The notes beneath the pieces were generated by a model. The model was not told where the DNA came from, did not search any database, and worked only from the letters and a program-made list of their open reading frames with translations. Both the position numbers and the translations under genes were made by a program. Shown here in pieces: positions 1 through 5,316 of a DNA stretch of 8,505 nt. Source of the stretch: Acidimicrobiia bacterium. Its GTDB lineage: Bacteria > Actinomycetota > Acidimicrobiia > Acidimicrobiales > Ilumatobacteraceae. The stretch covers positions 1-8,505 of the forward strand of contig RFOJ01000033.1 of assembly GCA_009926705.1 (NCBI GenBank), written 5' to 3'. Position 1 is the stretch's first letter. Each line of letters opens with the position of its first letter.

Positions 1-2
1 AG

Positions 3-41
3 GATGCGGACACGCATCACGTGCCTATCCGGCACAAGTAA
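3..41 (+). CDS. Possible C-terminal end of an upstream rightward gene (partial)
   Basis: Frame 3 reads DADTHHVPIRHK and then TAA at 39-41. Twelve codons cannot identify a product. The reason to believe a rightward gene ends here is the strong intrinsic terminator that starts 18 nt after this stop and whose T-run lies on the + side. Frame 1 stays open to a TGA inside the terminator hairpin and is the alternative reading. The call rests on position rather than protein sequence. Confidence 0.3.
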   Translation, partial: DADTHHVPIRHK

Positions 42-59
42 GCGGTTATCCGGCTGGGT

Positions 60-97
60 GGCCCGTGCGTGATGACGCACGGGCCCCTTGCTTTTTA
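60..97 (+). terminator. Intrinsic terminator of an upstream rightward gene
   Basis: A perfect 11-bp stem, GGCCCGTGCGT (60-70) with ACGCACGGGCC (75-85), closes on a GATG tetraloop. It is followed by CCTTGCTTTTTAT, so the T-run is on the + strand side. This fits termination of a transcript entering from the left. The leftward gene ending at 112 also runs into this hairpin but has no T-run on its own strand, so it may be terminated less efficiently. Confidence 0.8.
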
Positions 98-111
98 TCG
101 CGAAGTGCGCG

Positions 112-1449
112 TTAGGCGAGGTGTTCGGCGAAGTATGCGACGGCTTCGTCGACGACGGTGTCAAGCGTGCCGGGCTCTTCGAACAAGTGCGAAGCACCGT
201 GCACCACGCTCAGCGAATACGGCCCGCCGATTTTGGCGATTGCTTCGCGGTTGAGCTCGAGCACTTCTTCGTCGTTGCCACCGACGATGAAGAGCGTCGG
301 GGTGCGGAGCTGCTCCAAGTAGTCGCCGGCGAGGTCGGGGCGACCGCCTCTTGAGACGACGGCACGAATCATGTCGGCACCCTTCGCGGCGGTCACGATC
401 GCAGCGGCGGCACCCGTGCTTGAACCAAAGAGACCTATTGGCAGGTCTTTGATGCGTGGCTGCGTGCGTATCCACGGAATGGTCGCTCCGAGCCGCCGCG
501 ACAGCAACTCGATGTCGAATCGTCGCGCACGGTTGTCGGCTTCGGCCGGTGTGAGCAAGTCGAATTGCAGCGTGGCGAACCCGGCCGAGTTCAGGCGGCT
601 TGCAACCTGTTGGTTGCGCGGACTGCCACGACCACTGCCCGAGCCATGACTGAACACGACCATGCCCTTGGCGCCGAACGGCACGTCGAGCTGGCCTTCC
701 ATCCACTCGGTTTCGCTGGCAGGTATTCGCACCTCGCCCGACACCGTCGCATCTTGCGCATCGCGCAGCAGGCGCGCGACGGTGTCGTCGTCTACCTGGG
801 TGAAGTGGTCGTAGTACGCACCGACCGAACTGAGGTCGAGATCGGTGTCGTAGGCGATGATTTCGTCGGCGATGTCAGAGTTCTGCTCGATCCAATACGA
901 CGGTGCCGATGGCACTGCCAGCACCACTCGACGCGCACCCTCGAGTCGCGCCACATTGCACGCCGCTCTCGCGCTCGCACCCGTGGCGATGCCGTCGTCG
1001 ACGATTACCACGTCGCGACCGCGCAACGAGTTGCGCCGGCCTTGCGGTCTGAAGCGTTGCACTCGTTCTTCGACTTCGTGACGTTCACGTTCTTCGGTGC
1101 GCTGTACGTCTTCGCTCTTCAAACCGACACTGCGAATGAGGTCGTCGTTCAAGACGCGAACGCCACCCTCTCCCACCGCGCCAAAAGCCAGCTCCGGGTG
1201 CCAGGGCACGCCGAGCTTGCGCACGATCAGCACGTCGAGCGGCGCGTGAAGCACTTTGGCTACTTCGTACGCGACAGGAACCCCACCGCGAGGCAAGCCG
1301 AGTACGAGCGTGTCTTTCCCCGAAAAGCGTTCGAGTCGCTTGGCCAGTTTCCGGCCGGCGTCGATGCGGTCATGGAACATGACGAGCAGTGTCGCTGCAC
1401 TCGACATGCCGTCATGCGGTACATCAGTCGCAACTTGCGCGATGGACAT
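112..1449 (-). CDS. Phosphoribosyltransferase / dienelactone-hydrolase-type fusion protein
   Basis: This 445-residue protein joins two enzyme domains. Residues ~25-230 are a type I phosphoribosyltransferase: a GLPRGGVPVA segment at 51-60 and the PRPP-binding motif VVIVDDGIATGAS at 147-159 with its Asp pair (151-152). Residues ~240-445 are an alpha/beta hydrolase of the dienelactone-hydrolase type: a FSHGSGSGRGSPRN loop near 266-279, nucleophile elbow GSSTG (342-346, Ser344), a candidate acid Asp393 in GGNDEEV, and His421 in HGASHLFEEPG. Similar two-domain proteins of about this length are known in actinobacteria, including mycobacteria, but their substrates are not established, so none is assigned here. 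The start is uncertain: ATG at 1449 lacks a clear Shine-Dalgarno site. Met15 and Met24 are alternatives; from Met24 the protein would begin MFHDRIDAGRKLA, a typical beginning for this family, and would widen the gap to the divergent gene. It is probably monocistronic. Confidence 0.9.
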   Translation of the reverse strand: MSIAQVATDVPHDGMSSAATLLVMFHDRIDAGRKLAKRLERFSGKDTLVLGLPRGGVPVAYEVAKVLHAPLDVLIVRKLGVPWHPELAFGAVGEGGVRVLNDDLIRSVGLKSEDVQRTEERERHEVEERVQRFRPQGRRNSLRGRDVVIVDDGIATGASARAACNVARLEGARRVVLAVPSAPSYWIEQNSDIADEIIAYDTDLDLSSVGAYYDHFTQVDDDTVARLLRDAQDATVSGEVRIPASETEWMEGQLDVPFGAKGMVVFSHGSGSGRGSPRNQQVASRLNSAGFATLQFDLLTPAEADNRARRFDIELLSRRLGATIPWIRTQPRIKDLPIGLFGSSTGAAAAIVTAAKGADMIRAVVSRGGRPDLAGDYLEQLRTPTLFIVGGNDEEVLELNREAIAKIGGPYSLSVVHGASHLFEEPGTLDTVVDEAVAYFAEHLA

Positions 1450-1504
1450 CCCGACTTAGCCGAAATTGCGACGCATCGACGAGCAACCCCACCACGATGT
1501 CGCC

Positions 1505-2131
1505 ATGACAAAACACAAACTCATCACCAAGAAGAAAGCACTATTCATTTCTGCCGCGCTGATGCTGGCAGTTCCGGCTGTCGCCCAAGCATCCCCGATC
1601 AACGGAGAGAAGTGCGACAACCCGGGCGCCATGATGCGAGCCAACAACTCGCGTTTCATCTGCGCCGCAGAGGGCGCAAAGAGCCGCTGGCGTCGCGTCA
1701 ACGGTGAGATGACGATCACGTCGATTCTCGAGGCGATGCCTCGTTACTCGTTGCTCGTCGCCGCACTGAAGCAGGCGGGGCTCGACACGACCCTCGAGTC
1801 GACCGGACCGTTCACCCTGTTCGCGCCGCGCAACGCAGCGTTCTTGGCCTTGCCGAAGGCAACGCTCGACTACCTGCTCGACCCGGCCAACGTCGCGGTG
1901 CTTCGTGAGGTGCTGCTGCACCATGTGGTTGCCGGCTCGGTGATGGCGAAAGATCTCGACACGGCGTCATACTCGGCGCTTGACGGAACGTTGCTCGATG
2001 TCGTCGTGAGAACTTCGGGCATCACCATCGACAACGCACGAGTGACCATGGCCGACGTGGATGCCACCAACGGCGTCGTTCACGCCATCAGTTCAGTGCT
2101 GGTGCCAGATGACGTCACCATCGGCTCGTAA
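1505..2131 (+). CDS. Secreted fasciclin (FAS1) domain protein
   Basis: The 208-residue protein has a lysine-rich N-terminus, a hydrophobic core (about residues 12-27) and a likely signal peptidase I site AQA|SP after residue 29, so it is predicted to be exported. A short segment with Cys37, Cys53 and Trp62 (GEKC...C...W) follows and may form a disulfide. Residues ~68-202 form one FAS1 domain: GPFTLFAPRNAAFLAL (101-116), LLHHVVAG (137-144) and DATNGVVHAISSVLVP (186-201). FAS1 domains act in adhesion or extracellular binding; the ligand here is unknown. ATG 1505 was chosen because it places the signal peptide correctly; no Shine-Dalgarno site precedes it, and a TTG at 1466 in frame would add 13 polar residues. 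The next gene lies 62 bp downstream on the same strand with no terminator between, so the two may be cotranscribed. The divergent neighbour starts only 55 bp upstream. Confidence 0.9.
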   Translation: MTKHKLITKKKALFISAALMLAVPAVAQASPINGEKCDNPGAMMRANNSRFICAAEGAKSRWRRVNGEMTITSILEAMPRYSLLVAALKQAGLDTTLESTGPFTLFAPRNAAFLALPKATLDYLLDPANVAVLREVLLHHVVAGSVMAKDLDTASYSALDGTLLDVVVRTSGITIDNARVTMADVDATNGVVHAISSVLVPDDVTIGS

Positions 2132-2179
2132 GCGAGACAAACGATTCGTAGTTGACCAACCCCCAATACACCGACCACT

Positions 2180-2186
2180 AGGAGGT
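2180..2186 (+). promoter_or_regulatory. Strong ribosome binding site of the SDR gene
   Basis: AGGAGGT ends 7 nt before the ATG at 2194. It is the strongest Shine-Dalgarno match in the window and fixes the start of the dehydrogenase, including its unusual low-complexity N-terminal tail. Confidence 0.85.
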
Positions 2187-2193
2187 CACAGCA

Positions 2194-3087
2194 ATGGCAA
2201 CGAACACCACAAGTAGTCAGACCGGCACTCGATCTCGGTCGAGTGCTGCGGGCACCACGAAGGCTGCTGGCAGTGCGGCTGGCACCGCACCAGCCACAAC
2301 TCGCTCTGCCACCAAAGAGATTGAGGCTCACCCGAACGGGCTGCGTCTCACCGGCAAAGTTGCACTCATCACGGGCGGCGCCCGCGGCATGGGCGCGAGT
2401 TTCGCCAAGGCGATGGTCGACCAGGGTGCGAGCGTGATGATCACCGACGTGCGAGACGACGCTGGCAACCAGCTGGCGCGCTCGCTCGGCAAAAATGCGG
2501 CCTACCGCCGGCTCGATGTGACGAACCGTGACGACTGGAAGGCTGCCGTGAAAGAGACCATTCACCAGTTCGGCAAGCTGAACGTGTTGGTCAATAACGC
2601 CGGCATCGTGAACTTCGCCCCGATCGACGAGAACGACCCAGAAAATTGGGACCACACGATCGCCGTCGACCTCACGGGTTCATACAACGGCATCAAGGCC
2701 TCGGTGGAGGCGCTCAAGCGTTATGCCCCGTCGTCGATTATCAACATCTCGTCGACTGCGGGCATGCGCGGCTACCGAAGCCTCACCGCTTACAGCGCGG
2801 CGAAGTTCGGCCTGCGTGGTCTCACCAAGTCGGTGGCGCTCGATCTTGCGGCGATGAAGATTCGCTGCAACTCGGTGCACCCTGGCCCGACCAACACGCC
2901 GATGCTCGCCGGTCACGAAGACGCCAAAGATCAGGTGGCGATGAAGCGCGTCGGCCAGCCGTACGAAATCGCCAACTTGGTGGTGTTTCTCGCCAGCGAC
3001 GAGTCGAGTTTTTCGACTGGGTCAGAGTTCGTGGCCGACGGCGGCGAACTGGCCGGGCTCGCCCCGAGCTCGCCCGTCGAGAACTAA
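2194..3087 (+). CDS. Short-chain dehydrogenase/reductase (classical SDR)
   Basis: This 297-residue protein is a probable NAD(P)-dependent alcohol/ketone oxidoreductase with a Rossmann fold. Visible motifs are the cofactor loop TGGARGMG (60-67), an acidic Asp85 at the end of strand 2 (ITDVR) that favours NAD over NADP, NNAG (134-137), the catalytic Ser in NISSTAG (186 or 187) and YSAAK (Tyr200, Lys204). The HPGPTNTPM segment (229-237) is the usual post-catalytic region. The helix-4 position that is often Asn reads Asp159 in AVDLTG. The core resembles the 3-alpha/20-beta-hydroxysteroid dehydrogenase type, but substrate cannot be inferred. Residues 1-~43 are an extra Ala/Thr/Ser/Gly-rich tail absent from typical ~250-residue SDRs. 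The RBS at 2180-2186 supports translation of this tail. It follows the FAS1 gene by 62 bp and is followed by a large hairpin. Confidence 0.93.
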   Translation: MATNTTSSQTGTRSRSSAAGTTKAAGSAAGTAPATTRSATKEIEAHPNGLRLTGKVALITGGARGMGASFAKAMVDQGASVMITDVRDDAGNQLARSLGKNAAYRRLDVTNRDDWKAAVKETIHQFGKLNVLVNNAGIVNFAPIDENDPENWDHTIAVDLTGSYNGIKASVEALKRYAPSSIINISSTAGMRGYRSLTAYSAAKFGLRGLTKSVALDLAAMKIRCNSVHPGPTNTPMLAGHEDAKDQVAMKRVGQPYEIANLVVFLASDESSFSTGSEFVADGGELAGLAPSSPVEN

Positions 3088-3114
3088 CTCGCCACCAACA
3101 CCCACACAGCCCCG

Positions 3115-3166
3115 ACACGGGCGCTTCGCTCGGCGTTCACGCCATGCACGAGCGAGGCGCCCGTGT
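3115..3166. terminator. Long hairpin between convergent genes, probable terminator
   Basis: The left arm ACACGGGCGCTTCGCTCG (3115-3132) pairs with CGAGCGAGGCGCCCGTGT (3149-3166) over 18 bp with one T-G wobble and a 16-nt loop. A short TT run follows on the + side. It lies 27 bp after the SDR stop and 46 bp from the permease stop, so it can serve both convergent genes. The T-run is weak, so the efficiency is uncertain. Confidence 0.65.
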
Positions 3167-3205
3167 TTCATGCGCGGTGCGAGCACCACGAGCGAGGCGC
3201 CCGTG
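3147..3205. repeat. Duplicated hairpin arm (19-bp direct repeat)
   Basis: CACGAGCGAGGCGCCCGTG occurs exactly at 3147-3165 and again at 3187-3205, 40 bp apart. The first copy is the right arm of the terminator hairpin. The second can pair with the same left arm, giving a longer alternative hairpin. The unit is itself an imperfect palindrome (CACG-A-GCG / CGC-C-CGTG), so each copy can also fold alone. The second copy ends 7 bp before the permease stop codon. Confidence 0.8.
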
Positions 3206-3212
3206 ACCGCTA

Positions 3213-4481
3213 CTACTTGGCGGTCAATCGATGCACAGCGTGCACGATGAACCCGACTCCGACAATGGCCCCGACCATCCAGAACGACGATGTCTGCAGC
3301 TCTTGCGCCACCACCAGCACGACGACAAATGCGGCAACCGGCAGCACCGGCACCCAGCCGATGGTTCCGCGAATACGAAACGGGCGCTGTGCATGCGGCA
3401 TGGTGCGCCGCAGCGCGATGACGGACGCGTTCACCACCAAGAACGTGAGATAGATCAACGCGTCGGTCGCCGACGCCAAGGTCTTCAAGTCACCAAGTAA
3501 CAACAACCCCATCGCGCTCGCCACCGTCACGATCAACGCGTTGAATGGCACCCTGCGAAACCGCACCTCGGCGAGCGCTCGAGGTAAGTCGCCCGCACCT
3601 GCCATTCCGTAAAACATGCGCGACCCGGCGGTCACCACAAGCAGCACAGTGGTGCCGGTGCTCACCATTGCGGCTACTGACAAGGCGTTGCCAGCCCACC
3701 CGCCAAGCACCTTCTCGCCCACTGCTGCAAGCGGCCGGTCAGCCATCGAGAGCGCGTCGACGCCCAGCACGCTGACTGCCGAAACGGCGACGCCGACGTA
3801 GAGCAATGTCGAGATGCAGAGCGCGAGCAGCAATGCCCGCGGCACCGTCCACGTCGGGTCGACGGTTTCTTCAGCGAGCGTGATGACTTCGTCAAACCCG
3901 ATGAAGGCAAAGAACACCAGCCCCGCCGCACCGAGCACGCCGGTGAACGAGCCGCTCAGCAGGTCGTGGTCTCCCACCGACGGCACCCCGACGACGATTA
4001 CCGCGACGAGCGACCCGATTTCCACGAGCGCGAGCGAGATCACGAGCCACGCCGCGCGCTCCATGCCCAGGTACGACACCACCGCCATCACGAAGAGCAG
4101 CGCGACTGCCGTCAACCGTTCGTCGACTGCCACAAATTCATTGAGGTACCGGCCGAAGCCGAGCGACACGGTGGCAGCGGCAACGACGAGGGCTGCCGTC
4201 ATCGACCATCCGACCATCACCGCGACCCACCGCGGAAACACGTGGCTTGCGAATTCGTGTTCTGACCCCGCTTTCGGGAACATCGAGGCAAGCTCCATGT
4301 AGCTGAACGCCGTCAGCGCCGACAACACCCCCGCAATCACAAACGAGAGCCACACGGCGCCGCCGGCCTCGCGCGTGGCTGGCCCCAGCAGCACGAAGAT
4401 GCCGGCCCCGATGATGACCGCGACGCCGCTCATCGTCACTTGCGGCAGCCCGAGTACCCGCTTGAAGGTGTCGTCGGGCAT
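3213..4481 (-). CDS. APC-superfamily amino-acid permease
   Basis: A 422-residue integral membrane protein with about 12 hydrophobic segments. Family signatures are IIGAGIFVLLG (23-33, the unwound first helix that contacts the substrate backbone in APC transporters), YMELASMFPKAGSEHEF (61-77) and FFAFIGFDEVITLAEE (190-205), which is closest to the cationic amino-acid transporter (CAT) subgroup. It probably imports amino acids by proton-coupled symport; the actual substrate is not readable from sequence. It is shorter than many CAT-type proteins, mainly at the C-terminus. The ATG at 4481 is well supported because an in-frame TAG lies five codons upstream with no alternative start between. The RBS is weak (TTAGGT about 11 nt upstream). 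It is divergent from the regulator at 4618, sharing a 136-bp promoter region, and convergent with the SDR. Confidence 0.9.
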   Translation of the reverse strand: MPDDTFKRVLGLPQVTMSGVAVIIGAGIFVLLGPATREAGGAVWLSFVIAGVLSALTAFSYMELASMFPKAGSEHEFASHVFPRWVAVMVGWSMTAALVVAAATVSLGFGRYLNEFVAVDERLTAVALLFVMAVVSYLGMERAAWLVISLALVEIGSLVAVIVVGVPSVGDHDLLSGSFTGVLGAAGLVFFAFIGFDEVITLAEETVDPTWTVPRALLLALCISTLLYVGVAVSAVSVLGVDALSMADRPLAAVGEKVLGGWAGNALSVAAMVSTGTTVLLVVTAGSRMFYGMAGAGDLPRALAEVRFRRVPFNALIVTVASAMGLLLLGDLKTLASATDALIYLTFLVVNASVIALRRTMPHAQRPFRIRGTIGWVPVLPVAAFVVVLVVAQELQTSSFWMVGAIVGVGFIVHAVHRLTAK

Positions 4482-4523
4482 CGCCGATGAAACCTAACGA
4501 CATCCCGCCGACCATAAGAGGTA

Positions 4524-4551
4524 TTGACGCATCAGACACCGTTGGTACTTT
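4524..4551 (+). promoter_or_regulatory. Possible promoter for the rightward regulator gene
   Basis: TTGACG (4524-4529), a good -35 match, is followed after 16 bp by TACTTT (4546-4551), which fits the minimal -10 pattern TANNNT. Transcription would start near 4558, giving a leader of about 60 nt. The TACTTT is also part of the repeated TACTTTCG element, so promoter and operator roles cannot be separated by eye. Confidence 0.35.
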
Positions 4552-4580
4552 CGTCTAATGAGTTAATGGTTACTTTCGAG
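4545..4580 (+). repeat. Tandem TACTTTCG elements upstream of regulator
   Basis: GGTACTTTCGTC and GGTTACTTTCGAG place TACTTTCG at 4546-4553 and 4571-4578, 25 bp apart. The second copy lies 47 bp before the ATG at 4618. The same element, as an equally spaced pair, occurs before the related partial gene at the right edge. The arrangement suggests paired protein binding sites; which protein binds is unknown. Confidence 0.55.
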
Positions 4581-4617
4581 TCGGGTGCCCCCATCCCTAG
4601 CTAACGCGCGATCGTAG

Positions 4618-5316
4618 ATGCAGCAGCCATTGCATATCGCCGTTGACTCCCTGGTTGCGGCCGCAGTTCCTGATCTCGCCTCACTGCCGCCCGCTGACGA
4701 CCTTCGACTGGAGGTGTTCAACGCATTCGAGAGCCCGACAGCAATCGCCGACAACTTGAAGAGTTTCAAACCCGACGTGATTCTCGTCGACTCGGTGTGG
4801 CTGGTGTTGGCGGCACTGCTTGAGTCGCTCGCCAAGGTGAGCGGGCTCAGCAAGACGCGTCGCGTGGTGGGTGCGAAAGTGGTGGATGACGTGCTGAAGA
4901 TTCAGGCGGCGCACCGCGGCATGGTCGACGTGGTGAACCTCAACAATCCGGCGCCGCAAGTGCTGGAGCACCTGAAGAACGTGCACAACGGTGAATCAAC
5001 GCTGGCGAATGACGAATTGTGGAAGCGCGTACCCCGGCCGACGGCATTCTCCGACATCACCGCCACACCGCAAGACGCCACTGACCTCGCGATCCTTGAA
5101 CTCATCTGCATTGGCTACCGCGACCAAGACATCGCCGAAGCTCTGCACTATTCGGTGCAATCGGTAAAGAACCGCCTCGGCATCATGATGAAGCGTTCTG
5201 GGCTGGCAAACCGCACGCAATTGGCGTGGCAGTTCACCAATCAGTTGCTGATCGCCCGCATGGTCGAGCAGATGGAGTACGCCAAGAATCGCGGCTCCGA
5301 GCCGGCGCAGGGTTAG
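4618..5316 (+). CDS. LuxR/NarL-type regulator with degenerate receiver domain
   Basis: The 232-residue protein has a receiver-like N-terminal domain (about 5-125) and a LuxR-type helix-turn-helix (about 150-205: DLAILELICIGYRDQDIAEA, then SVQSVKNRLGIMMKRSGLANRTQLA), so it is a DNA-binding transcription regulator. The receiver is atypical. Strand 1 has only one acid (Asp10, VDSL) where active receivers have a DD pair. Asp58 in VILVDS is at the phosphoacceptor position. The switch Ser/Thr is not evident, and the conserved Lys of the GYLxK segment is replaced by Asn in VDVVNLNNP (103-111). Phosphorylation-independent activity is therefore likely, though not shown. No sensor kinase is adjacent. 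No Shine-Dalgarno site precedes the ATG at 4618. It is divergent from the permease, and its stop overlaps that of the Mg2+ ATPase by 4 nt in tail-to-tail orientation. A partial paralogue lies at the right edge of the window. Confidence 0.88.
   Translation: MQQPLHIAVDSLVAAAVPDLASLPPADDLRLEVFNAFESPTAIADNLKSFKPDVILVDSVWLVLAALLESLAKVSGLSKTRRVVGAKVVDDVLKIQAAHRGMVDVVNLNNPAPQVLEHLKNVHNGESTLANDELWKRVPRPTAFSDITATPQDATDLAILELICIGYRDQDIAEALHYSVQSVKNRLGIMMKRSGLANRTQLAWQFTNQLLIARMVEQMEYAKNRGSEPAQG

Noticed and set aside
565..1707. Rightward 380-codon open frame
   Set aside because: It lies antisense to the phosphoribosyltransferase/hydrolase gene and runs into the FAS1 gene; it is rich in Arg and His, as expected for the reverse strand of a GC-rich gene.
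3115..3205. CRISPR-like repeat array
   Set aside because: There are only two exact copies of a palindromic 19-mer plus one inverted copy, with no regular spacers and no cas genes; a terminator explains them better.
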